Source: Cyrtodaria siliqua (taxonomy: Eukaryota > Mollusca > Bivalvia > Adapedonta > Hiatellidae). From it: 64,000 bases of DNA. Under the pieces are notes generated by a model, which had not been told where the DNA came from, did no database searches, and saw nothing but the letters and a program-made list of their open reading frames with translations. Shown piece by piece: positions 10,449 to 23,250 of this stretch. The position numbers were made by a program, and so were the translations under genes. The stretch lies in contig JAWPHD010001816.1 in the NCBI GenBank assembly GCA_037043455.1, forward strand, positions 124,001 through 188,000. Direction: 5' to 3'. Position 1 is the first letter of the stretch. The number at the start of each line of letters is the position of its first letter.

Positions 10449-11665
10449 GTGTACAGTAAAACATTTAGTCCCAATATCAGTTTGCATGGTATATCATACG
10501 ATACGTTCAGACACCTTAAATATTTATCATTATTTGAAATCTTACTTCATAAAATGCATGTTGGGTTAAAGGTGTCGCATTATTTGTAGTGCGAATGCGT
10601 TAAAGCCGCGTAACGTAGCTGACATCATGAAAACAACAAAAAGCATGCTTTCTCTTGCAAATTGCCACTATATAGAAGGTAAATTGATCATCACAGTGAA
10701 ACTATCATGTCGTGGGTGTGTTATGTGATAAATAGAATCTTACATTCATGACTGTGTAATATTGACTTTAATGAACTCGTTGGATAAAAAGATGGGTTAC
10801 TTGGCAAAGCCTCATATCCTATTATTTTATCCAACTATTAAAATCAATAATACACACTCACTCATGTAAGATCGATCTTACTGGTCAGACCATTAAGGCA
10901 GTGTGATAGATGTTATGACAAGTAATTTATGGATAATCATTATTTCTATATCCCTCCGAATTTTGAAAAGATGGGGCACAATAGTCTGGCCGAGGCATGT
11001 CTGATGGGAAACTTCATCCTTCATCTCATCTCCGTCTGAGGCTGCTGTCCCAGTATAACCTATTATGATGTGTTAATGAGACATAGCAACCCATTTCAAT
11101 TATAAATAGAGGATCTTACATGAGTATTATTGATTTTAATAAACAAGTTGGATAAAATGATAGGATACGAGGCTCTTGCAATTTGTAAGAGAAATCCCGA
11201 CGTCATTTTGTTGTTTCATGATGTCAACTACATTAGGTGGCTGTCACGCATTCGCCCTACAAATAATGCGACACCTTAACCCAAATTTAATGTTACTAAC
11301 CTGGGCCCCATTTTATGAAACAACTTGCGACCATTTTGATAGTAAATCAATTTCTTAAATGCTTCACTATAAATTAAACTTTTCAAATAAACGCGATTTC
11401 ATTTCATTTTCTTATACATGTGATATTTCTGCACTACGTGCACACATTATCGTCTACATTGAATGCTTAGGTGAAAAAAGTGAAAGATTTTAAAATTTGA
11501 GACATCAAATTTGACACTTATTGTATAAAGATGTTTAATAAAACAGGGTCCGGCATTTTATAAAGTAAGATTTAAAATAATGATAAATAGTTAAGGTGTC
11601 TGAACGTATTGTATGATATACCATGCAAACAATTGGGATTAAATGTTTTACTGTATACAAAGTTA
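10449..11665. mobile_element. Complex foldback element with nested inverted repeats
   Basis: TACAGTAAAACATTTAGTCC through ACGTTCAGACACCTTAA (10454-10521) returns inverted at 11593-11660. A second pair around GTGTCGCATTATTTGTAG (near 10570 and 11255) and a third around CCTATTATTTTATCCAAC (near 10816 and 11145) are nested inside. A direct relative of the third arm is at 10735-10797. There is no coding sequence. It looks like MITEs inserted into a larger palindromic element. Confidence 0.65.
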
Positions 11666-11734
11666 TTTTTGACATTGTGGTCGTTCTGAATTTAAAACCT
11701 CCTATGCAGAAGGGATAAAACTTCCGACAAACTT

Positions 11735-11990
11735 TCCCCGTGTGGTTGCCGGGATAGAATACAACCACTGCAAAAATCCCGCTAAAGGCAGCATGGCTCC
11801 ATCATAAATGGAGTGTCTACTATCGAATTTGCAGCAACTCTGCAGTTCTGCAGGTTAGAAGGGTCTAAGCCAATTCTAGGTATTTTATCTTGATGTAAGA
11901 GAAGGATGAGCCTGGCATGCTCATTCCTGCTAGGCGCCATATAACTTTTCTTGTGTTGGTGTGGTGTAAAACCCAATTCAATTCGACAGC
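11735..11990 (+). repeat. Interspersed repeat R, copy 1
   Basis: Begins CCCCGTGTGGTTGCCGGG, contains GGAGTGTCTACTATCGAATT and GCAGCAACTCTGCAGTT, and ends GTAAAACCCAATTCAATTC. The same sequence occurs at 24958-25305 and inverted at 20375-20700 and 25747-26065. About 250-350 bp, no frame; SINE-like in size, but I saw no convincing pol III boxes. Confidence 0.75.
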
Positions 11991-12709
11991 CTTAAATATA
12001 TCTGGTTTGATAAATGTATAGGGTGTAGGCAGTCTATTAATGCAGCCTAAACTGGAGAATACATGCTTTCATTGGGCTTGCACTACCAATACACATCTTT
12101 AAATAAATCTTTTTTTGGCTTTGAAAGATGATTATAAAACAACTGTTTTTCATAAAAGAGTTTTAGGTTTCTGCCAAGTTTCATTGTCCAATCACCACGG
12201 TATGTCTGGTGGATCACTTGATTAGTCCATCTGGGAATCGTGCTGTCATTTTATAATTTTTTTAGAAAACGAAAATATTTTTAAATAAAGATATTATAAA
12301 TGTTTAATATTTAATGTTGAAATAATTATATATTTTATCACAAAGTCAGTTAGTTATCTTTTTATTGTACCACCTTCATAAGTATTATAGCTGTGTGCAA
12401 CAGTTGCTGTATTCTAGCCATGTGAACCGTATGTGTTTGTTTGAATGGTGTTTTACACCATTTTTAACACATTTAAGGCCGTGTATGTCAATTATTTTAT
12501 TGCGGTATGCCGTAATTCATATATTCAGACATACGTACAATACACATTGAATGCACTATTCAGACGAAGTCAAAGCATACCATGCTCCCTCTAAAGCTAT
12601 GGAAGAATGAGAAAATGCGCAGAACATATCAGCCATGAAATGTTAGAAGATGGTGATATTCACTGGTGTTGATTGATCATTCATGTAGTAGCAATTGATG
12701 TAGTGATAA
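11991..12709. other. No gene recognised; AT-rich intergenic DNA
   Basis: Only short frames, plus a fragment with the SINE-tail motif ATGGTGTTTTACACC near 12447. Nothing else supportable. Confidence 0.6.
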
Positions 12710-12782
12710 ATGATACGGAGGGATAAATGATTATGAGTGATAAATGATAACGAGTGATAAATGATAATGAGTGATTAATGAA
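12710..12782. repeat. Short tandem repeat, about 18-19 bp unit
   Basis: GAGTGATAAATGATAA and close variants are repeated four times in a row. Confidence 0.75.
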
Positions 12783-12964
12783 CCCTGCTTTACTGATCAT
12801 AATTCATTGATGTACTTGGTTTAAACTTATTTTATTTCCAATATTTATACAATCTGTGAAAATGTACATAATACAAAATGTGAAAAAGGATTGGAACGAA
12901 AGCAGTTGCTTATAGAGTTCCTTTCCAAGTACTTGTATTAGTGATTGATGTAGTGGTAATTGAT

Positions 12965-13303
12965 AATGTGTGATTAATGCATTGAATGTTGTTTAACGGC
13001 TCATCAACACAGTATAGGTTATTAAGAGCCGCCCCAGAGAGAGGGGAAGGATACATAGGAATCCGGGAACCTGCCCTACTCTTATTATCGAATAGATTCC
13101 TCTGGTTCTTTAACGTGCTCGGAGGATAGACCGATACACGGGACCGCCCGGTTTACGTCCCCATCCGACGGACGAGGCTAAGGTAAAGTGTCTTGCCCAA
13201 GAACACACCGACGGAACTCAGTGGCACCACAGAGGATTGAACCCGGGCCTCCGGTTACAAATTCGCCGCGCTACCGACTGCGCCACGCCAGCCCCTATGA
13301 ATA
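12965..13303 (-). mobile_element. tRNA-derived SINE, about 340 bp
   Basis: Read on the minus strand, the head near 13303-13235 has a type 2 pol III promoter: an A box in TGGCGCAGTCGGTAGCG and a B box in GGGTTCAATCC. A body follows with AGGGGAAGGATACATAGG-type sequence, and a tail ending in GTTAAACAACATTCAAT. The body recurs in the 3' region of the BTB gene at 60483. Confidence 0.75.
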
Positions 13304-14317
13304 ATGAACCCCATTGTAGTGATCATTGGTGTAGTATTGATGTACCTTATGTTTGATAAATGAACCTTATGTTTGATGATAATGAGTTTTTTTTAAAGGG
13401 TTTTCACTTGATCTGTTTGTGAAATAAAAAATAAAAACTGTAAAAAGTGTAATGGAGTCATTCTTTCTGATAAAAGGTATAGAACCCTATACAGTTATTT
13501 TCCGCTGTTACAAAGTCAAAGTGTTTCATGAATAACAAATATGGCACGTTATTTAAGAAACATTTGTACCAATGTATAATGGCAAATAATAGATGCATTT
13601 CTTTATAACTTTAAATCAGGAAGTAAGTTAAACCCTGTTTATTATAAATCAACAACAGTTTAATTAGATACACCATTTTATTTACAAGTTGCAAAAACAA
13701 ATGATTAAATAAATATCTATCCAGAATAATCGGTTGGTAAACTATAATACTTGCACGTTTCTCACTTCTCCATATTTTCTCAAACTTCTCCCCGTTTCTT
13801 CAGAGGGATAGGTCACTTCTCACTAAAACTCAGACCTAGTTTGAACCCTGATTGGATTAAAATTATTTAAGGGAAAATTCCTTCGATTCGTGTCCGGGTG
13901 GAAAAATCAAGGGCACAACGCAAAAGGAATGACCAAAGCATGCACCAGAAAGAACGGAGTTAAGGCCTAGAATTCACCAACCATTCTTCAAAGTATTCTT
14001 CGACGGGCTCAAGTACTCAAATTTCGTTCACAAATATTCATACGATCACCAAAGATTAACAATCGTATACAGTTGTTATTTATTAGTATTTATCACATCT
14101 GTATACATAGCCAATTGTTATAAACAGTTATCATTGAAACTTACGATCGTGATTGCAATCTGCATACTTGGGCTTTAGCACTAAGAATATTCTCAAGAAT
14201 AGTTGGTGAATTTTGGCAGATTTGTAGTGTTTAATGATAGAAAAAACGTAAATGACATTAAATGACCTACATTTAGTTTAAACTTATTTATTTTACATCG
14301 ATTGTAACGAAAGCTCT
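13304..14317. other. No gene recognised
   Basis: AT-rich DNA without long frames, splice-bounded frames or clear repeats of other parts of the window, apart from short direct repeats of TTTGATAAATGAACC near 13345. Confidence 0.5.
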
Positions 14318-14490
14318 ATGAACTTATTTGAATCACTCTCGATGTCTTCCTGGGTAGAACCAGTACTAAGCAATGCAGATAAAGTGTCTTGCTCAGGGAG
14401 ACAACGCATATAGCAATGACGGGAATCGAACCCACGACTTTTGGATCATGGGTCCAACGCTCTACCACTCGACCACAGCACTCCACAATT
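14318..14490 (-). mobile_element. tRNA-derived SINE of a second family
   Basis: On the minus strand: GTGGTCGAGTGGTAGAGCG (A-box region) and GTGGGTTCGATTCCCG (B box), then a body containing the reverse complement of CTGGGTAGAACCAGTACT. The body block is shared with the copies at 31412 and 26604. A working tRNA is unlikely because there is no matching 3' acceptor strand. Confidence 0.75.
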
Positions 14491-14690
14491 TAACCTACTT
14501 TTAATGTAATGATGATGCAAAAGACAATTTATTTCTCATTAACACATTTTCCGCGTGCATTATTTTAGTCTAAAACACTTTCCAAAAACTGTATGCTTTT
14601 ATTATTTCAAAATAAATATAGTTTGGCATTAACAATGACACCACGATGGTATCCACACATTGAATAATAATAGAGTATTGTTTCATTGAA

Positions 14691-14747
14691 TTGGTTAATT
14701 TAAACATCGAGATGGGCAAAGCCCATCGAGATGTTTAAATTAACCAA
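14691..14747. repeat. Hairpin with 27-bp arms and 3-base loop
   Basis: TTGGTTAATTTAAACATC continues to GATGGGC, then AAA, then the inverted copy with two mismatches. CATCGAGATG appears in both arms. It resembles the two ends of an element joined with the interior missing. Confidence 0.85.
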
Positions 14748-15987
14748 CGAGTAGCATGTCCATTTCAGCTCCCAGCCGTACTCTAACTTGTTATTCTAAC
14801 TGTTATTCTGACAGATATTATTTTCAATTAAACGATTTACACCTGTGCTGTTACAAAGAGAATTTTCAGTGATCATGCTACAAGATTGTCATATTCAGCT
14901 AGGATACAGTAAAATGTCAGCCAGGCATAGTGATTTTTAGCTCTTATGGCTTTTCGGCTTATGGGATGACGATTTGTCCGTCCGTCCGTTAACTTTATCT
15001 CGTTAAGACTATAGGGCCTTCAGTTTTTATCCAATCTTTACCAAATTTAACAGGTTGTTAATATCAATGAAAGCTTGGACAAATTCGAAAACCAGCCAGA
15101 TCGGACCAGTATCGGCGGAGTAATGGCCCTTGATTTAGTTAAAAATGCTAAATTTTGCCTCGTTAAGACGATAGGGCCTTCATTTTTCATCTGCTCTTTA
15201 CCAAACTTTACCAGATTGTTGATGTCAATGAAAGCTCGGACAAGTTCGAAAACCAGCCAGATCGGACCAGTAACAGCGGAGTTATGGCCCTTGATTTAGT
15301 TAAAAATGCTATATTTTGCCTCGTTAAGACGATAGGGCCTTCATTTTTCATCTGCTCTTTACCAAACTTTACCAGATTGTTGATGTCAATGAATGCTCGG
15401 ACAAGTTCGAAAACCAGCTAAATCGGACCAGTAACAGCGGAGTTATGGCCCTTGATTTAGTTAAAAATGCTATATTTTGCCTCGTTAAGACAATTGGGCC
15501 TTCATTTTTCATCTGATCTTTACCAAACTTTAATAGATTGTTAATGTCAATGAAAGCTTGAACAAGTTCGAAAACCAGCCAGATCGGACCAGTAACAGTG
15601 GAGTTATGGCCCTTGATTTAGTTAAAAATGCTAAATTTTGCCTCGTTAAGACGATAGGGCCTTCATTTTTCATCTGCTCTTTACCAAACTTTACCAGATT
15701 GTTGATGTCAATGAATGCTCGGACAAGTTCGAAAACCAGCCAAATCGGACCAGTAACAGCGGAGTTATGGCCCTTGATTTAGTTAAAAATGCTATATTTT
15801 GCCTCGTTAAGACAATTGGGCCTTCATTTTTCATCTGATCTTTACCAAACTTTAACAGATTGTTAATGTCAATGAAAGCTTGGACAAGTTCGAAAACCAG
15901 CCAGATCGGACCAGTAACAGCGGAGTTATGGCCCTTGATTTAGTTAAAAATGCTATATTTTGCCTCGTTAAGACGATAGGGCGTTCA

Positions 15988-17572
15988 TTTTTAGCTCTAC
16001 TGGCCGAAGGCAGAGCTTATGGGATGCCGAGTTGTCCGTTGTTCGTCGTCGGCGTTAACTTTTGTCTCGTTAAGACGATAGGGCCTTCATTTTCAATCCG
16101 ATCTTTACCAAACTTTAACAGGTTGTTAATATCAATGAAAGCTCGGAAAAGTTTGAAAACCAGCCAGATCGGACAAGTAACAGCGGAGTTATGGCCCTTG
16201 ATTTAATTAAAAATGCTATATTGTTATATTTTGCCTCGTTAAGAAGATAGGGCCTTCATTTTTCATCCTATCTTTACCAAACTTTACCACGTTGTTAATC
16301 TCAATGAAAGCTCGGACAAGTTCGAAAACAGCCATATCGGACTAGTACAGCGGAGTTATGGCCCTTGATTTAATTAAAAATGCTATATTTTGTATCGTTA
16401 AGACGATAGAGGCTTCATTGTTCATCCGATCTTTACCAATCTTTATCAGATTGTTAATGCTGTTGAAAGCTCGAACAAGTTTGAAAACCAGCCATATCGG
16501 ATTAGTAACAACGGAGTTATGGCCCTTGATTTAGTTAAAAATGCTATATTTTGCCTCGTTAAGACGATAGGGGCTTCATTGTTCATCCCGATCTTTACCA
16601 AACTTTATCAGATTGTTAATATAAATGAAAGCTTGGACAAGTTCGAGAACCAGCCATATCGGATTAGTAACAACGGAGTTATGGCCCTTGATTTAGTTAA
16701 AAATGCTATATTTTGCCTCGTTTAGACGATAGGGGCTTCATTGTTCATCCGATCTTTACCAAACGTTATCAGATTATTATCAATGAAAGCTCGGACAAGT
16801 TTGAAAAACATTCATATCGGACCAGTAACAGCGGAGTTATGGCCCTTGATTTAGTTCAGAATGCTATATTTTGCCTCGTTAAGATGATAGGGCCTTCATT
16901 TTTCATCCGATCTTTACCAAACTTTATCATATTGTTAATGTCTATGAAAGCTTGGATAAGTTCAATAACCAGCCAGATCGAACCAGTAAAAGCCGAGTTA
17001 TGGCCCTTGATTTTGTTAAAAATGCTATAATTTGCCTTTTCATACGATAGGGCCTTCATTTTGCATCTGATCTTTGCCAAACTTTAGCAGATTTTATGAC
17101 TTTCTTTTTTAATATTATTATTTTTATTTATTATTTTTTTTATTTATTTGACTTTTTTTTTTTTTTTAATTCTTATTATTTTTCTTCATTTTTTTTATTT
17201 TAGTTTTAATTATTATTTTTTTTTTTTTTTTTTTAAATTATTTTTTTTTTAACCTTTTTTTTTTTTTTAATATAATTTTTTTTTTTTCATTTTCATTTTT
17301 TTTTTTTAGCTCTATGTTGGACCAGTCGGACCAGTAACAGAGGTGTTCCGGCTCTTGATTTAGTTAAAAATGCTATATTTTGCCTCATTAATACGGTAGG
17401 GCCTTCATTTTCATCTGATCTTTACCAAACTTTACCATATTCTTTAGTTGTGGCCCTTGATTTAGGTTTTTGCCCTAAACTTTCAAAAAAAACGTAAATG
17501 GCAGTCACTCGCTTCATTGATGTTATAAGAGCCGTGTTAGCCAGTAGAGCGTCCAGCTCTTGGGCCTCTTGT
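15988..17572 (+). mobile_element. Helentron-like element, core type C (inner, nested copy)
   Basis: A fresh left end TTTTTAGCTCTACTGGCC appears in mid-array at 15988 and a right end (GCCAGTAGAGCGTCC ... GGGCCTCTTGTT) at about 17572. The flanking array resumes correctly: TTCATTT before and ATCCGATCTTTACC after, against the unbroken TTCATTTTTCATCCGATC elsewhere in the array. So it inserted within a T run, as expected for Helentrons. The interior includes a T-rich low-complexity run at 17100-17310. Confidence 0.7.
17100..17310. repeat. T-rich low-complexity tract
   Basis: About 200 bases almost entirely of T with scattered A, within the inner type C element. A possible assembly weak point. Confidence 0.9.
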
Positions 17573-18463
17573 TTATCCGATCTTTACCAAACTTTACCTG
17601 AATTTTAATGTCAATGATAGCTCGGACAAGTTCGAAAACCAGCCAGATCGGACCTGTAACAGCGGAGTTATGGCCCTTGATTTAGTTAAAAATCCTATAT
17701 TTTGCCTCGTTAAGACGATAGGGCCTTCATTTTTCATCTGATCTGTACCAAACTTTAACAGATTGTTCATGTCAATGAAAGCTCGGAAAGGTTTGAAAAC
17801 CAGCCAGATCGGACCAGTAACAGCAAGTTATGGCCCTTGATTTAGTTAATTTTTTTATATTTTGCCTTGTTAAGATGATAGGCCTTCATTTTTCATCCGA
17901 TCTTTACCAGATTTTACCAGATTGTTAATGTCAATGATAGCTCGGACAAGTTCGAAAACAAGCCAAATCGAGTTAGTAATACTTTAGTAATGCTATATTT
18001 TGCCTTGTTAAGGCAAAAGGGCCTTCATTTTTCATCATATCTTTACCAAACTTTACCAGATTTTTTATTTATTTTTTTCTTTTCTTTTTTTTTATATTTC
18101 TTTATTATTATTTTTTTTGAAAACAAGCCAAATCGAGTTAGCAATACTTTAGTAATGCTATATTTTGCCTTGTTAAGGCAAAAGGGCCTTCATTTTTCAT
18201 CATATCTTTACCAAACTTTACCAGATTTTTTTACTTTTTTTTTCTTTTCTTTTTTTTTATATTTCTTTATTATTATTATTATTTTTTTATTATCTCTACT
18301 GGCCAACTTGAAAAGCCAGCCAGATCGGACCAGTAATGGCGGAGTTATGGCTCTTTATTTAGTTAAAAATGCTATATTTTGCCTCTTTAAGACGATAGTC
18401 ACACGCTTCATTGATGTTATAAGAGCCATATTAGCCAGTAGAGCGACCACAGGCCCTCTTGTT

Positions 18464-20247
18464 ATAAAATAAGCAGCTAGTCATACACCGGTAAACTGCA
18501 CAGAAGCAGTAGTTAAGCACTTTTTTGGCCAAATATGAATATTATTATTTTCATGGAAACACTCCTTTTTTGCAATTATTTATTGTATACTTTCTCATAC
18601 AAACCGATCATTTACAGAAATTCAGCGTTTTCGTTAGTAGCTTATCCGTGTTTTCTCACTGAGGGCGAGGATTGTTTGTTTATTTTAGAGTTGTTTTAAT
18701 TCCTATGCGGATAATCATATACACAATGCTAATGGTAGTTACCAACGATGTGAAATATCACTGTTTTACAGCATAAAATAAAGGATTAAAGGTAAAAACA
18801 CCGAAAACAGTGTAACTGGTGTGACCCAGAATCGTACAAAATGACAGGTCTCTCGATAAAAGCATCTCAGCTTCTCAGCTTCCGGAAGGGATACACCTGG
18901 GTTTACATACTGTGTTTCTACTGAGAAAAAAGAGGTTGATCTGCCTCCACCACTGAAAGTCGACCGTCATTTATAACCTAAAATTTGCTGCATATTACGT
19001 AAAACACCATTCAACCATCTATTTTCAGTAATGACGGCTAACTTTTATGTCGCGTTGACCAAGTTTTAGTAAATTCAAAGGACTTTGGATCATCCATATT
19101 AAGTTTGATCAAAGTTTCTTAGAAATTGTTTGAAACAATAAGGAAAAGTGTGAACGACCATGGATAGGACAACAGACAAAGAAAGATCACAATAGCTCAC
19201 CTCTTTGCCATCAGATAGATGGTTGGTTGGTTGAATGGTATTCATTATATGGGTTTTGTATCCAGACTGTGACTCGTGTAGTTGGCGATAAGCATGCTTT
19301 ACAAATTGAATTCCTAGAACTTGTCTAAAAAACTTGAATGGTATAAACACATATTTTGGAACATTCAGGTCTAATTACACTAAATCAACAGGATGTGCTC
19401 GCCTGGTGCAGTCGGAAGTAGTTCTGTATTAAAGAGTGCTAACTTTTAGTGCAGTTTCCTGTTATTTTTTGGCTGTAACTGTATTCTGGACTTGTTGTTG
19501 ATATTTGAAAATGCAGCTCATCATGTTTTTGACAGATTTTGATATAAATTTGAGAAGTGAAAGTAGACAGAGTATGAAATTGCAAGGGGTAAAAATAGTG
19601 TGGACCTTTGACCCTGTGTTAGTATACAACTGAAGAAATGTTTCTTAGAAGGTATTAAACCCCCTATTTCCTTGTTGATGTTTAATAGCAGACATGTTTA
19701 TTTGCATGATAAAGTAAGTTTCCCAGAATTCTAACAAGGTTTGAGTTTTTAACAGGTTGTCAACATTCTAACTTTACTATGGAAGGGCAATGGAGACTCA
19801 TTTACGCTATTATAACCTTCAGAGGTTACCGTCTCGCCTGTGGATTTGACGTTTTCGTAGATCAGTCTACTCAGTGTAGAATGCGGCAATGTTTCCGGGA
19901 TCTTTATGGTGTCCGGGATGTTTACGGAGCAAAATGAAATCGCAAGTGCAACTGAATGAAATCGCAAGTATTCGAAAGGAATAAGTGCAACTCTTTAAAA
20001 ATATTTTCATGGATGAAGATCCATGAAATTTATTGAATCCATGAATATATAACATGTATAACGACAAAGTTATATCGGTTTTATTTATAATGCCAAAAAG
20101 AAGCGAAAAAGAAGCAAATCAGCTTGTCCTCACTGTCACTTAAAATGATGTTTGATTTTTTATCAATTAGCATTTGAACGATAATATCAGAAAATTAAAT
20201 TCCGATGAAGGCTGTCAAGTCGAAACATTAAAAAGTCTGTGTTGTTA
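18464..20247. other. No gene recognised; apparently single-copy within the window
   Basis: Nearly 1.8 kb between repeat blocks. A SINE-tail-like GTAAAACACCATTCAACC occurs at 18998. The longest frames (83 and 72 codons, minus strand) have no recognisable composition or splice context. It could hold regulatory sequence or an unseen noncoding exon. Confidence 0.5.
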
Positions 20248-20374
20248 ATTTCTAGCTCTACTGATCAAAGATAGGTAGAGGTTGGCCGTGGTGCGGTGTC
20301 CGTCCGTCCATCTGTCCGTAAACTTTTTTTTGTAATGACTACTCCTCTGAACTACTAGATGGATTTTCATGAAA

Positions 20375-20700
20375 CTTCATTGAATTGAACTGAATTGGGT
20401 TTTAAGGCGCACCAACACATGAAAAGGTTATATGGCGCCTAACAGGCATGAACATGCCAGGCTCATCTTCCATGTACATTGAGATAAAATATTGAAAATG
20501 GGCCTAGAACCTTCTCACCCTGAACTGCAGAGTTGCTGCAAAGTCTATCGAAGAAACTCCATTTACGCTGGAGCCACGTTTATTATTTTTCTGCCAGTGC
20601 TCTTTTGATGCGAGCGAGATAGCACCTGAAACAATGCAGGGATCATGATGAAGACCTTTAATGAACATGAACAAAAAATGATAAAAAGAACATGAATTCA
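20375..20700 (-). repeat. Interspersed repeat R, copy 2 (inverted)
   Basis: Begins with TGAATTGGGTTTTAAGGCGC and carries the reverse of the CTGCAGAGTTGCTGC block of copy 1. It separates two parts of the type B unit: CATGAAACTTC before and TTCACAGGAATGTTGC after, with TTCA partly duplicated. Confidence 0.7.
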
Positions 20701-20796
20701 CAGGAATGTTGCACTTGATGTCTAATTGATCCTAGCAAAATATCAGGTTGGCCGAAAATTCAAGATGGCCACCACGGCTAAAAATAGATTTTTAAA

Positions 20797-22032
20797 CAAG
20801 AGATCAATGACCTTGAAGCTCTACTGATTGATTTTGATTTTAGGAAGTAGTCGCTACAGACTTGTTTTTTGAAAATCTATTTTTAACCGTGGCGGCCATC
20901 TTGAATTTCCGGCCGACCTGAAATTTTGCTAGGATCAGACATTAAGAGCAACATTCCTGTGAAGTTTCATGAAAATCCGTCAAGTAGTTTTAGAGGAGTA
21001 GTCGCTACAAGTTTTCATTATATAACTCTATGTAAAGAAAGATGGCCGCTGGTAGCCATGTTTAACGTCAAATCAAAACTATTTTCGACAAGGACCAACA
21101 TCATGTCATACTGATCATTTTAGAAAAAGTCCCATATCAATATCTCTTATTGTTTTGAAGAAGTAGTCGCTACAAACTTATTTATTTTAAATCTTTTTTT
21201 AGCTGTGGTGGCCATCTTGAATTTCCGGCCGACCTGAAATTTTTCTAGGATCAACTAGACATCAAGAGCAACATTCCTGTGAAGTTTAATGAACATCCGT
21301 CAAGTAGTTTCAGAGGAGTAGTTGCTACAAGTTTTTACTATATAACTCTATGTAACCAAAGATGGCCACTGGCAGCCATGTTTAACGTCGAATCAAAATA
21401 ATTTTCCACAAGGATCAACATCATGTCATGCTGATCATTTTAGAAAACGTCCCATATCAATATCACTTATAGTTTTCAAGAAGTAGTCGCTACAAACTTA
21501 TTTTTTAAAAATCTATTTTTAGCTGTGATGGCCATCTTGAATTTCTGGCAGATCTGAAATTTTGCTAGGATCAAGTAGACATCAAGAGCAACATTCCTGT
21601 AAAGTTTCATGACAATCCGTCAAGTAGTTTCAGAGGAGTAGTCGCTACAAGTTTTTACTATATAACTCTATGTAAACAAAGATGGCCGCTGGCAGCCATG
21701 TTTAACGTTGAATCAAAACGATTTTTGACAAGGATCAACATCATGTCATGCTGATCATTTTAGAAAAAGTCCCATATCAATATCACTTATAGTTTTCAAG
21801 AAGTAGTCGCTACAAACTTGTATTTTAAAACTCTATTTTTAGCTTTGGCGGCCATCTTGGATTTCACATCAACATGAATTTTTGCTAGACTTTATGGGCA
21901 ACATTTCTGTAAAGTTTCATGAATATCCATCCAGTAGTTTCAGAGGAGTTGTCGCTACAAATAAAAGTTTACGGACAGACGGACGACGCACCACGGCATA
22001 AGCTCTGCTGATCTCTGATCAGTAGAACTAAA
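20797..22032 (-). mobile_element. Helentron-like element, core type B, nested in reverse
   Basis: Starts CAAGAGATCAATGACCTTGA (reverse of the right end) and ends GATCTCTGATCAGTAGAACT then AAAAA (reverse of the hairpin end). The host unit reads GATTTTTAAA before and CAAGTTTGTAGC after, and elsewhere GATTTTTAAAAAACAAGTTT without a break. The target is therefore an A/T run. Confidence 0.75.
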
Positions 22033-22520
22033 AACAAGTTTGTAGCAACTACTTCTTGAAAACTGTAAGGGATATTGATATGGGACTTTTTTCTAAAATG
22101 ATCAGCATGACATGATGTTGGGCCTTGTCGAAAATCATTTTGATTCGACATTAAACATGGCTGGCAGCAACCATTTATGTTTACATAGAGTTATATAGTA
22201 AAAACTTGTAGCGACTACTCCTCTGAAACTACTTGACGGATTTTCATGAAACTTCACAGGAATGTTGCTCTTGATTTCTAGTTGGTCCTAGCAAATTTTC
22301 AGGTCGGCCAGAAATTCAAGATGGCCACCACGGCTAAAAATAGATTTTTAAAAAACAAGTTTGTAGCGACTACTTCTTGAAAACTGTAAGTGATACTGAT
22401 GTGGGACTTTTTCTAAAATGATCAGCATGACACGATGTTGGTCCTTGTCGAAAATCGTTTTGATTTGGTGTTAAACATGGCTGCCAGTGGCCATGTTTGT
22501 TTACATGGAGTTATATAGTA

Positions 22521-23250
22521 ACCAGAGGCCCAAGAGGGCCTGTGGACGCTCTACTGGCTACCATGGCTCTTATAACATCAATGAAGCGAATGACTGCATT
22601 TACGTTTTTTTTGAAAGTTTCGGGCAAAAAAACCCTTATGAACTAAATCAAGGGCCATAACTAAAGAATCTGTTAAAGTTCGGTAAAGATCAGATGAAAA
22701 TGAAGGCCCTACCGTATTAACGAGGCAAATGAAGGCCCTACCGTATTAACGAGGCAAATAGCCTCGTTAATACGGTAGGGCCTTCATTTTCATCTGATCT
22801 TTACCGAACTTTAACAGATTCTTTAGTTATGGCCCTTGATTTAGTTCAAAAGCTGTTTTTTGCCCGAAACTTTAAAAAAAACAGAGGAGTTACTAGTCCG
22901 ATATGGCTGGTTTTCGAACTTGTCCGAGCTTTTATTGATATGAACAATGTGGTAAAGTTTGGTAAAGATATGATGAAAAACGAAGGCCCTATCATCTTAA
23001 CGAGGCAAAATATAGCAATATAGCATTTTTAACTAAATCAAGGACCATAACTCCGTTGTTACTGGTCCGATCTTGCTGGTTTTCGAACTTGCCCGACCTT
23101 TCATAACTATTAACAATGTGGTAAAGTTTGGCAAAGATCGGATGAAAAATGAAGGCCCTATCGTCTTAACGAGACAAAAGTTAACGACGGACGATGGACG
23201 ACCGACGGACAACTCGCCATCCCATAAGCTCTGCTGGCCCTTGGCAACAC
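22521..23250 (-). mobile_element. Helentron-like element, core type C, nested in reverse, 3' side imperfect
   Basis: Starts AGAGGCCCAAGAGGGCCTGT, GGACGCTCTACTGGCTACC and ends near CATAAGCTCTGCTGGCCC; the last part of the hairpin end is missing. Inside, about 100 bp around ATGAAGGCCCTACCGTATTA is present in both orientations (about 22630-22731 and 22763-22850), forming a long palindrome. Confidence 0.65.

Larger units (their letters stand above)
14934..18463 (+). mobile_element. Helentron-like element, core type C (outer copy)
   Basis: The left end is TTTTTAGCTCTTATGGC with a CCGTCCGTCCG leader. The right end is GCCAGTAGAGCGACCACAGG then CCCTCTTGTT at 18463. The core is a roughly 161-bp unit (AGCGGAGTTATGGCCCTTGA, TTTTGCCTCGTTAAGACGAT, CTTTACCAAACTTTA, GAAAGCTCGGACAAGTTCG), with several units over 90% alike. 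A second complete copy is inserted at 15988-17572. A 180-bp direct duplication lies at 17957-18290. Confidence 0.65.

Noticed and set aside
17990..18472. 160-codon frame
   Set aside because: Made of a duplicated type C unit and T-rich sequence giving phenylalanine runs.
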